Shown here: in pieces, positions 41,724-49,757 of the stretch
How the letters are laid out: the number at the start of each line of letters is the position of its first letter
Position numbering within the stretch: position 1 is the first letter of the stretch
From: Pseudoalteromonas aurantia 208
GTDB lineage: Bacteria > Pseudomonadota > Gammaproteobacteria > Enterobacterales > Alteromonadaceae
Direction: 5' to 3'
NCBI RefSeq assembly: GCF_014858725.1
Contig: NZ_AQGV01000010.1
Location: 124,001 to 188,000, forward strand
Length of the DNA: 64,000 nucleotides
Translations under genes and position numbers: made by a program
The notes under the pieces: generated by a model
Seen by the model: only the letters and a program-made list of their open reading frames with translations
What the model was told of the DNA's origin: nothing
Database searches by the model: none

Positions 41724-42236
41724 TCAAACTCCTCCCGATGTGTTGTTGAGCCCTTTAACTGACAATGAGAAATTGATGTCTTGGATTCGAGTGTAAAATT
41801 GGCGGCTAATACTGCCTTCTTTGTTAAACTCGATCTTCAGTTGAGTACATGCACCTACATTATGTCTAAGTTCTGATATCTCTGGGCTAGCTGGCGTTGA
41901 CACTCTGTTGATACGGTAGCCATACACTTTATCCATACCGATGGGAATCCCACTGCATGATACTTTTGCGGTCATCCCAAAATTAGAAGCAAACCATCTA
42001 GCCGTTAGCTCACCTTTGCCCTGAAACACCAAACTTGACTCGGCTCCCACAACATCGATTAAAGCTTGATATCCCGTTGTCACTTCACGATTAGCCCAAT
42101 TTGTTGTAATAGGCTGAAAATCTTCCATCGATAACGTAATTACATCTTGGTTTACGGTCACTACTTTTTGTTGTTCTAGTGCATATGCTTGGCTCATACA
42201 TCCAATCATACCGACTAAAATACATAGTTTTTTCAT
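41724..42236 (-). CDS. Small secreted protein, RQ[FY]YT paralogue family (member 4)
   Basis: The 170-residue product has a signal peptide (about 1-19, AYA-L). Family features: VNQDVITLSMEDFQPI, FASNFGMTAKVSCSG, GACTQLKIEFNKEGS and ISRQFYTRIQDINFSLSV. FGMTA is shared with member 1 and RQFYTR with member 2, so these are true paralogues. AAGGA precedes the ATG. A 332-bp gap separates it from member 5, so it may head its own transcript. Confidence 0.7.
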   Translation of the reverse strand: MKKLCILVGMIGCMSQAYALEQQKVVTVNQDVITLSMEDFQPITTNWANREVTTGYQALIDVVGAESSLVFQGKGELTARWFASNFGMTAKVSCSGIPIGMDKVYGYRINRVSTPASPEISELRHNVGACTQLKIEFNKEGSISRQFYTRIQDINFSLSVKGLNNTSGGV

Positions 42237-42568
42237 AAATAATTTCCTTATACTTTCACTTATTTGAAAGACTTAAATACTTTCTAAATTCGTTAAAATC
42301 GGATCTTAATGACCTTTCCTAAATACCTCTGGCAACGAGGAAAAGACAAACTTCATTTATTAACAAATCAGTTAGTGCCACGCAATATGAATTATATAAA
42401 ACAAGTTAAGCTAATTAACAAATAAAAAACAAAAGCACCACACACAACCATTTAAAAATAAATTGATATTTAAAGAAAAATTAAAAATAAATACAAATAA
42501 TTTAAAAATATAAAATCAGCACCTCGTACGCAGTAAGGTAACTACGACGAGGAACAGAAATTAATTTA
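42237..42568. other. AT-rich gap in the secreted-protein cluster
   Basis: No gene is supported. A stem with outer arms CCTCGT/ACGAGG (42521-42552) right after the upstream gene, followed on the minus strand by T-rich sequence, could be a terminator. The rest is AT-rich and probably holds a promoter for the 42236-40129 unit. Confidence 0.5.
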
Positions 42569-43231
42569 TTATATTTCTTCTGAAATAGTAACATTCAGAT
42601 TAATATAACTCGGTGCTGACCCCGTAAACCTGAATTTAACATACATGTTTTTACAGCTTCCACCGGTATTTTTACGAGTAGAGATCACATATTTACTACC
42701 TGAATCAGAACCAGAGAAACTTCCACACGATGCCGATAGCGACATTGATTTATTCGAGCGACCTACCAGATCATAAATTAAGTCTTGACTCAAATCCCCA
42801 TCAACTGGGAATGACACTTCATACCCGACAAGTTGGCGATAAGTGCGAGGTGGTTCAAAATCACAAGGGTCGTAAATAACACGTGTTTCATAAATACCAT
42901 TGAAGTTAGATTTATTTAATGTATAGCGAGCACCTCCTATATAAATAGGTGCTGATAACATCGAAGGCTTGGCAGCAGCTAGCATCTCCTCAAGTGGCAC
43001 TGAATTTGGTCCTGGGCAACCTTCCTCACCGGGTCGACCTCTGTCACGATCATAACAACAGCGAGGTCCGAAGACGATGTTATTAAACTCAGCTTGCTCT
43101 GAATTGTTTAATTCTACTTGCGCTGAATGGTCAATTTTCGATAGTGCTAAATCACTCTCTTGCTCATTTGCAGCAGATTGAAAAGAGATGGCCCCTACCG
43201 AAAGTACAGCCAATGTAATAAGATTTTTCAT
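42569..43231 (-). CDS. Secreted RQ-family-like protein with collagen-like insert (member 5)
   Basis: The 220-residue product has a signal peptide (about 1-21). An N-terminal extension contains FGPRCCYDRDRGRPGEEGCP, with four Gly-X-Y triplets (GRP GEE GCP GPN) and three cysteines. The family domain follows from about 92: PIYIGGARYTLNKSNFNG, GYEVSFPVDGDLSQDLIYDL, cysteines in SASCGSF and GGSCKNMYVKFRFTGS. The RQFYT stretch is replaced by SAPSYINLNV. AAAGGA precedes the ATG. Function unknown. Confidence 0.65.
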   Translation of the reverse strand: MKNLITLAVLSVGAISFQSAANEQESDLALSKIDHSAQVELNNSEQAEFNNIVFGPRCCYDRDRGRPGEEGCPGPNSVPLEEMLAAAKPSMLSAPIYIGGARYTLNKSNFNGIYETRVIYDPCDFEPPRTYRQLVGYEVSFPVDGDLSQDLIYDLVGRSNKSMSLSASCGSFSGSDSGSKYVISTRKNTGGSCKNMYVKFRFTGSAPSYINLNVTISEEI

Positions 43232-43305
43232 AAAGTAGTCCTTTTATTTTTTGTTATTTTAAATGTAATTATTAAAACAACGCTCTGTTGATTTTATTTT
43301 TAACT

Positions 43306-43806
43306 TTAGTAGCCAAAGTAAACAATTAAGTCAAAATTAAAATTATCAATATAAGCTTCTGTATCAGCAACTGAACTGTGAATTTTTTCAATTTTAACAT
43401 TCAAGCTTTTACAAACACCATTTGTACGCAACCTATTATAAATAGAGAAACGTGCATTTCTAACGCTACCCGCCCTTTTTATAATAATATCAGCATCACG
43501 ACCAATATCGACGCTTGATGCATCACCCGAACAAACAGCTGACATTTCGGCAAACATTGGGGCTGCCCCAATACTACCTTTGACTTCAGATTTAATATCA
43601 AAAACCAGCTCTGGATAACCAAAGAAAGGGTCTTCTAGATCCACATGCACTGGAATATTGGCTTCATAACCAATGACATGACCTCGCTCTATAATAGGAT
43701 CAAAGTCACTTTCATTATATTGAAACTTCTCACCACTCACATATATAGGCACTACGGCATTAGCTGAAATAGATATAAACAAAAAAAGTATAGATAGATA
43801 TTTCAC
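43306..43806 (-). CDS. Small secreted protein, RQ-family-like (member 6)
   Basis: The 166-residue product starts at GTG after AAGGA and has a signal peptide (about 1-17, ANA-V). VPIYVSGEKFQYNESDFDPI is close to the start of member 1 (LPIIVSGETTSLTKSDF), and GYEANIPVHVDL to members 2 and 5. The cysteine pair is in SAVCSGDA and NGVCKSLNVKIEKIHSS. The RQFYT motif is replaced by ADTEAYIDNFNFDLIV. It lies 23 bp after the PKD lipoprotein gene, in one operon. Confidence 0.65.
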   Translation of the reverse strand: MKYLSILFLFISISANAVVPIYVSGEKFQYNESDFDPIIERGHVIGYEANIPVHVDLEDPFFGYPELVFDIKSEVKGSIGAAPMFAEMSAVCSGDASSVDIGRDADIIIKRAGSVRNARFSIYNRLRTNGVCKSLNVKIEKIHSSVADTEAYIDNFNFDLIVYFGY

Positions 43807-43829
43807 TTTTAATTTTCCTTATTGAAAAG

Positions 43830-46202
43830 TTAATTACAGATATTAATTATATTAACTGCACCAAAATCAGGAGCGTAATATATAGTTTTAGTTGATTCCG
43901 ATGCCGATATAGTTATATTGTCATCGGTAGTTACTTCGTATGTAGCTGTTGCTGGTAAAGAGATTTTTTTATTACCTTCAACAGTAAATAGAAATGATTT
44001 TTCAAACTGGCCTGTGAATTTTTCCATGGTAGGGAAAGTCTCTACCATTTTAAATTTAATGCTTACCTCTTGTGGCCCGGTATAGCCAGCACAACCCCAA
44101 ATATAGGTATCTACAACCTGATTCACTGGCACAAATGACTCACCCACATTAACAATAAAGTCATTTTGACTTATATGAGTCGTTATATGCTTAGCACTGA
44201 CCAAGCGCTCATCGTGTGTCTCAAGCGTTATTACTGCGCCATTTTCCACTTTTACTGGAAACTCATAAAACCCGTCGCTACCGGCTGTGTGTAACTCGTC
44301 ATTTATCTTAAATACCGCATTTGGCACACCATTTAATCCAGTATCAACTACACGGCCTTTTACTGTCCCTGACAGGAGATCATCCATTTGCTCCGTGACC
44401 GTAACAGTGACTGTACTACTGGTCTGCAGCCCGCCTGCGTCTGATACGGTTAAATTAACACCGTAAAGCCCTGCTATATCAGGTGTGAAGTTCAATAGCC
44501 CAGTACGACTATCATCCATTACGGTGTTTGAGCCTGCTGGTGCAACAAACTTCCATTGATAAACCAGTGCTTCGCCCTCTGGGTCATAGCTAGCTGTTGC
44601 ATCAAGGGTAACTTGATCTCCAATACGTGCACTTTGGTTATCTCCACCGTGAATATTAATCACTGGCGCTCTATCTTGTGTTACTAAAACAGTTTGTGTC
44701 ACTGTATCGGAGTATTGTGTTCCATCATGGGTTTTGAGTGAAAATACATAGGTGCCCGTATGACTGGCTTGCAACATTGCTTTACCCACTATAGATGTAT
44801 CAAGCACCTCATTAGCAGGCTGCGAAACAACCTGCCATTCATAGGTAAGGTCTGCACCTTCAGGATCTGAACTGCCCGTCCCATCCAAAACTATCTGAGA
44901 ACCGAGAGCAACTGTAGATATAGAAGCTATTTGCGCGATTGGTTTTTGATTTGCCTTGACATCAAACATTTGAGTATTAGACGTTATAGAGTGCAGTCCA
45001 TCTGAAACTCGTACTGCAACTAAATACTCCCCATCAACGTCCGGTGTAAACTCTGTAACAGCTGACTGACTTGACACTATGTGCGCGGCGCTGCTTTGCG
45101 GTGCCCCTAATAATAACCACTCATAGCTGAGCTGTTCACCTTCTGGGTCAAAGCAAGATACACAAGATAAAGACACGGTTTCAGATAGTTTAACCACTTT
45201 ATCCGAGCCTAAAACAGCAATCGGTACCTGATTTTCTGATTGAACTATAAATTGATGCACCACCTCATCCTGAGCTCCATGCTGATCGGTAACCGCTAAT
45301 TGCACATCGTAAACACCGTCGATATTCGAGGAGAAAGATGCTCTCTTTACGGATGCTTTACTCACAACCGGTTGACTATTCTCTGGGGCCGATAACACAG
45401 ACCAGCGATAGCTCAAACGATCTAGGCGGTCCGGATCATGACTTTTAGAACCATCTAATCTAATAATCTCATTAGGTGCTAATGTTGACTTTTCAACATT
45501 AATTATTGCCATTGGCGGCGAGTTTACATCAATGGCATCACTGGTGATCACAACCGAATCCTGTGCCGTCAACCCAGCTTTATCCGTCACCGATAATTGC
45601 ACTATAAATGTACCTACAGCATCCGCGACAAAATTAGTTTTAGTACTTTGGTTTCTAAAGATCCGTGCACTACTATCCGCTGGTTTATCAAGAATTTCCC
45701 AATGATATTCCGATATTGTTCCATTGCTTGCTTTGCTATTTTCCCCGCTTAATGGAATCACCTGCCCTTTTTTAACGGTAAAGTCTCTGCCCGCATCAGC
45801 AACAAGTGCAGCTTGCTCTGGTACCAAAAATTCAAACTGAGCTGCAGTGCTATCTTCATGCCCATCATTCACATACAGTCGCAAAGAGTAATTACCTTGC
45901 TCCGCGACACTGACGGCTATTTCATTGCCGGTATTTTGCTCTATGGGGATCACTTTCTGATCGATCACTCGCACTAAGCTCCAGTGATAAGTTAAGGCAT
46001 CACCATCAGCATCGGAACTATCCGTGCCATTGAATTTCAATGGCGTTTGAATCGCTTTAATCGGAGTCATATCTACAATTTTCGCGACTGGCTTAATGTT
46101 ACTTACAAGTACTGTATTGCCGGTGTCACTGTGGCCTTCGCTGCTGCCACATGCTGACACAACAAAACAAAGGGGAACTAATATGCTTTTTGTCCATTTC
46201 AT
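43830..46202 (-). CDS. PKD-repeat lipoprotein
   Basis: The 790-residue protein has lipobox VVSAC (Cys18). Six PKD/REJ-type beta-sandwich domains follow (about residues 35-605), each with a proline-rich start such as KPVAKI or RAPVINI and the repeated words DPEG or DADG, then LTYEW or LVYQW. A carboxypeptidase-regulatory-like domain covers about 612-690. The end (GCAGYTGPQEVSIKF onward) is unlike known modules. Such proteins are surface-exposed adhesive or scaffold proteins anchored in the outer membrane. GGAG precedes the ATG. It is the only evident lipoprotein of the cluster and the best candidate for its anchor. Confidence 0.85.
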   Translation of the reverse strand: MKWTKSILVPLCFVVSACGSSEGHSDTGNTVLVSNIKPVAKIVDMTPIKAIQTPLKFNGTDSSDADGDALTYHWSLVRVIDQKVIPIEQNTGNEIAVSVAEQGNYSLRLYVNDGHEDSTAAQFEFLVPEQAALVADAGRDFTVKKGQVIPLSGENSKASNGTISEYHWEILDKPADSSARIFRNQSTKTNFVADAVGTFIVQLSVTDKAGLTAQDSVVITSDAIDVNSPPMAIINVEKSTLAPNEIIRLDGSKSHDPDRLDRLSYRWSVLSAPENSQPVVSKASVKRASFSSNIDGVYDVQLAVTDQHGAQDEVVHQFIVQSENQVPIAVLGSDKVVKLSETVSLSCVSCFDPEGEQLSYEWLLLGAPQSSAAHIVSSQSAVTEFTPDVDGEYLVAVRVSDGLHSITSNTQMFDVKANQKPIAQIASISTVALGSQIVLDGTGSSDPEGADLTYEWQVVSQPANEVLDTSIVGKAMLQASHTGTYVFSLKTHDGTQYSDTVTQTVLVTQDRAPVINIHGGDNQSARIGDQVTLDATASYDPEGEALVYQWKFVAPAGSNTVMDDSRTGLLNFTPDIAGLYGVNLTVSDAGGLQTSSTVTVTVTEQMDDLLSGTVKGRVVDTGLNGVPNAVFKINDELHTAGSDGFYEFPVKVENGAVITLETHDERLVSAKHITTHISQNDFIVNVGESFVPVNQVVDTYIWGCAGYTGPQEVSIKFKMVETFPTMEKFTGQFEKSFLFTVEGNKKISLPATATYEVTTDDNITISASESTKTIYYAPDFGAVNIINICN

Positions 46203-46222
46203 TTACTTCATCTCCTTAATGG

Positions 46223-46774
46223 CTACTTATTGTAGGCCGCTTCTCTAATCGCTTGATTCAGCGCCATAGCTTGCTGTCCTAGTACTCTTGCTTGCGCCAA
46301 CAAAATATCCTGTTGCTCCTTCAAGGCACTATCAGCACCACTATCAATATTTTTTGACAACGACACCTGTTTATTTCTTTCGCTCATATGTGCACTAAAC
46401 ACACTCACTTTTTGCCGCTGCTCTTTAATCGCATGTCGATATGTATTGACGTCTTCAGTCAACTCAGGGAAGTTTTCAATAATGAAGTCGTAATATTTGT
46501 CTTCTTCGCTGGTATCGATATCAATGGCGTTTTGTACTATATCCTGTACATTCGTCTCTTGTTCTACGCTGACTTGAGCGCCTTTCTCTCTACTTTTAAT
46601 ACCAACAGGTTTAGCTATGCCTTTACTCGTAGCAAGTTCAATATCTTCTAAGGTCACTGCAGTTGTTGAAGTGGAAGTTGGTGCCTCATTGGTTAAAGCA
46701 ATCTCTTTACTGGAAAGCCCCACATAACCAATAATAGATACGGCGATAACAGCAGCAATTGCTTTGATTTTCAT
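46223..46774 (-). CDS. Small exported/anchored protein with coiled-coil, unknown
   Basis: The 183-residue product starts with one hydrophobic segment (about 4-22) acting as a signal anchor, then a Thr/Ser-rich linker. It ends in a charged helical region (YRHAIKEQRQKVSVFSAHMS and EQQDILLAQARVLGQQAMAL) likely to form a coiled coil. The ATG at 46774 follows AGGA at 7 nt. I recognise no family. It is between the 643-residue secreted protein and the PKD lipoprotein, 20 bp from the latter. Confidence 0.6.
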   Translation of the reverse strand: MKIKAIAAVIAVSIIGYVGLSSKEIALTNEAPTSTSTTAVTLEDIELATSKGIAKPVGIKSREKGAQVSVEQETNVQDIVQNAIDIDTSEEDKYYDFIIENFPELTEDVNTYRHAIKEQRQKVSVFSAHMSERNKQVSLSKNIDSGADSALKEQQDILLAQARVLGQQAMALNQAIREAAYNK

Positions 46775-46832
46775 ATCCAAATCCTAAAATTAAACATGAT
46801 TAAAGGGGGCGGGCCCCCTTTAAAAACGCAAA

Positions 46833-48764
46833 CTAATTACATTGCGTGTTATCAACACATACCTTAACTTGTACTAATGCACTGCCTTCTTGTACATTCC
46901 ATATTTTCTTATCAAAACGTTTATAAATTTTTCCGTATTGACGAGAAACATGTGACGTTGTACCCGTTGCTTTAGTACCACCGAGTGCATTCAGTGCTTT
47001 AAGAACAATGTTGCTATAACGACAATATGTATTTCGACTGTTACATATCTCAGTTAAACCAGCTTCTTTCTTAGGATCTTGGAGCTCTGGCTTTTCTAGC
47101 TCAACATCATAAGATTTAGCATAGATTGACAAGAACATTTGCCACATATCGCTGTACATCTCTCTTTCGATTTCTTCAGCGATACGAGCTGCTTCATCAG
47201 GGTCATTTGTTTGTGGTTTAAGATCCAACTTACATTCCATTCCCATATTGTCTCTTGCCGTTTCAACAGTGTTATCCCAGCTCGATGTTTTACGCTTAAA
47301 CCAGCTCCAACCCGTAGATTTTCCTACACTTCTCCAGTAACTATTCATACGGTCAACATTAATAGAACACTCACCAGAAATTGGACCAGGATAGGCATAG
47401 TAGTTATACGACAACCCTAAATTAGCAACAAATACTGCGCGATTTGGTTGTGGTTCCCAAAGTTTACGTGTGACTTTCCAAGAAACAGATACATTGTTCT
47501 CTGTACCTGAATAATTTTCTTCCACTGTCTGGCTGTAATCACCACAACGTGCATCACGAGTAACAAAGAAATCAATTCCGCCTGATGCAAATGACCCTTC
47601 ATCCATTGCATCAAAGTGGATAGTGTCACCAATTTCTTCACGCTCAAACGGCATTTTCCAATCATTCAAGATATCTTTGTTGATCAAAGTATCCGCAGGG
47701 TAACTCCAAACATTACGTGAAAATAAACTCTCTCCAGATGCCGTCACATTAGGATTATTTCGTGTAACCCCTGAGTTCACCCGTACATTAAACAAGTTCA
47801 ACTGTTTCGCCGAGAATTGGTGGTTGTTTGAATTTCTCAATGCGGTTGATAATAGATCTCGTTCTTTATCCCAAATGTTATAACCCGCACTGGCTAATCC
47901 AACTAACGCCTTACCATGTTCTTTGACAACGTCAGTTTCTAATGTCCAAGCATTTTTAGAAATAACAGATTGCGAGTTAATGATTAAACTATGGAAATTC
48001 ACATTACTTTCAGCCAATACCAGCTTTTCTTTGTATGCGTCGTATGCCCCTTTCGCTGTTAGATAGCTCGTTCTGATATTGCCAACTTGCGTTTGCAAAT
48101 CACTAATCGTCGAAGCAACAGCCGCTTCAAGAGGCTGGTACTTATTGGTCACCTTTGTAATACATTCAAAGTATTTGGCGAAATCACCACCGCTACTCGT
48201 AAAGCATCCTTGACCTTCCGATATTCTTGCTCGCTCTAACCTGTCACGCTCAGCAAAGGCTGCACTTAATTCAATGTTTAGCTGATTCCACTGTGCTTTC
48301 AATGTATTGTATGTATCAATCAAACCTTGATTCGCTAGCGCTGCATCAGTAATCACCTTGCGCGCCTTCTTGATCTCATTAAGACCTTCAAAGTTAGCTC
48401 GTGGAATACCATAAGTCAGCTGATACCAGTTACTGACAAAATCACCTTTTAAATACGCTTGCTCTTGTAATACCGGTGTTGCCAGCTGACGGTAGGCTTG
48501 AGTTTTAGTATTTACATAGTTATCACAACCAGGGCCTGCTCCTCCTAATTCTGCGTATAAACCATTGATTTGTTTCACAGGTACCGGTGCGACATGCAGC
48601 GTTAAAGGGTTCTCACTGTCAGACATAATATTGCCAACACCTGCAGGCGTTGACATGCCAAGTGCATCAAGTGGATTACCTGTCGTTAAATCCGGTAAAG
48701 CATTTGCTGCTGTACTTTGCAGTAACGCAGCGACAACCGAAGTTGTTATTAATTTTCCGTACAT
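46833..48764 (-). CDS. Large secreted protein of unknown family (643 aa)
   Basis: There is a signal peptide (about 1-22, ANA-L). Residues about 90-290 are helical with heptad-like character (ERDRLERARISEGQG, then KYQPLEAAVASTISDLQTQV), followed by a beta-rich middle and a Cys-containing C-terminal third (ICNSRNTYCRYSN, VCVDNTQCN at the extreme end). Eight or more cysteines suggest a disulfide-rich extracellular protein. AAGGA precedes the ATG. I recognise no family. It is the largest soluble component of the minus-strand cluster. Confidence 0.7.
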   Translation of the reverse strand: MYGKLITTSVVAALLQSTAANALPDLTTGNPLDALGMSTPAGVGNIMSDSENPLTLHVAPVPVKQINGLYAELGGAGPGCDNYVNTKTQAYRQLATPVLQEQAYLKGDFVSNWYQLTYGIPRANFEGLNEIKKARKVITDAALANQGLIDTYNTLKAQWNQLNIELSAAFAERDRLERARISEGQGCFTSSGGDFAKYFECITKVTNKYQPLEAAVASTISDLQTQVGNIRTSYLTAKGAYDAYKEKLVLAESNVNFHSLIINSQSVISKNAWTLETDVVKEHGKALVGLASAGYNIWDKERDLLSTALRNSNNHQFSAKQLNLFNVRVNSGVTRNNPNVTASGESLFSRNVWSYPADTLINKDILNDWKMPFEREEIGDTIHFDAMDEGSFASGGIDFFVTRDARCGDYSQTVEENYSGTENNVSVSWKVTRKLWEPQPNRAVFVANLGLSYNYYAYPGPISGECSINVDRMNSYWRSVGKSTGWSWFKRKTSSWDNTVETARDNMGMECKLDLKPQTNDPDEAARIAEEIEREMYSDMWQMFLSIYAKSYDVELEKPELQDPKKEAGLTEICNSRNTYCRYSNIVLKALNALGGTKATGTTSHVSRQYGKIYKRFDKKIWNVQEGSALVQVKVCVDNTQCN

Positions 48765-48819
48765 CTTTCATTTCCTTTATTACGGTTTGGGTGAATAAAT
48801 CCTTACTCTTTAAAATCAG

Positions 48820-49737
48820 TTACAAGCGGCTACGTAATCTGTTAACCGCATTTGAAAGCACAAGTGCGTCTCTGCCGATTGATTGACCAGATAACCAACG
48901 CGTTTGCTCCGACAAATAAGTATGCAAACTTCTAATTCCGGCTTCATTCCACGTTAAATTATTCTGCAATACTTGACGCAAACGCGAGAGTTCTATGGTG
49001 CAATGAGATGAAGAACTTCCGGCACGGCAGTTATTTGTAAAAACAGCCTTTGAACGCTCTAAATCGGCTTGGGCGGTTGTGATTTGATCGAGGAATATCG
49101 GATCTTCAATATCAAACGTTAAGTTGCTCAACAGATCTAACGTGTTATCGATTGAACTGACTAATTGAACACTGCTAGTTGATGGTTGTGCGATACTGAC
49201 TAGCGACTTTATCACGCCATTATGTGTCACTAAATGTGAAGCTAACTGGCCAAAATAGCTTGGCTCAGGATAAGTCAGCAACTGATTAACATTAAGTTGA
49301 CAGCCTGGCTTTATTGCCTGAAAACCCACAACACCATCTAATCCATTGAAAACTAAGTCAGCATCATGATTTCCATGCACCATAGATAAGGTATTAATTT
49401 CATTAATGCGCGAACCGGCAATTCTATTGGTCTCGGATGCATCGGAGCCAGCGCTCAACGTATAACGTACAGACAGAGGTCGTAAAGACTCACAGACAAA
49501 GTTGTAATTCAAAATAGTTTTAAAAGAACCATTCCTGACAAGTCCGTCACTCGAGTACGCAGTATTGCGGTCGGCCGTCATGCTTTGTGAAGAGAATTGA
49601 CAAGGAGGAACAAATCGTTCTCCTGTGCCCGTCATTCTTGACGCACACTGTGTGTCTGCATTAAATACTTCTACTGGAGCTGCTTGAGCTAAGGTAGCAC
49701 CTGTCAAAGACAAAGTGGCTAGCAATAACATTTTCAT
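48820..49737 (-). CDS. Secreted protein of unknown family (305 aa)
   Basis: There is a signal peptide (1-19, AQA-A). The N-terminal half is beta-rich with cysteines in ADTQCASRM, VPPCQFSSQ, NFVCESLRP and KPGCQLNVN. The C-terminal half is helical, with NNCRAGSSSSHCTIELSRLR. AAGGA precedes the ATG. The two-part beta-then-helix layout with a late Cys pair is reminiscent of the CDC-like proteins at 58855-63564, but I see no shared core motif. Function unknown. 55 bp separate it from the downstream 643-residue gene. Confidence 0.65.
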   Translation of the reverse strand: MKMLLLATLSLTGATLAQAAPVEVFNADTQCASRMTGTGERFVPPCQFSSQSMTADRNTAYSSDGLVRNGSFKTILNYNFVCESLRPLSVRYTLSAGSDASETNRIAGSRINEINTLSMVHGNHDADLVFNGLDGVVGFQAIKPGCQLNVNQLLTYPEPSYFGQLASHLVTHNGVIKSLVSIAQPSTSSVQLVSSIDNTLDLLSNLTFDIEDPIFLDQITTAQADLERSKAVFTNNCRAGSSSSHCTIELSRLRQVLQNNLTWNEAGIRSLHTYLSEQTRWLSGQSIGRDALVLSNAVNRLRSRL

Positions 49738-49757
49738 AATATATCCTTTATTAATAC

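Noticed and set aside
40129..43806. Fimbrial (chaperone-usher) subunits
   Set aside because: Size and tandem arrangement fit, but no chaperone or usher is nearby, and the donor-strand and C-terminal beta-zipper signature is not visible.
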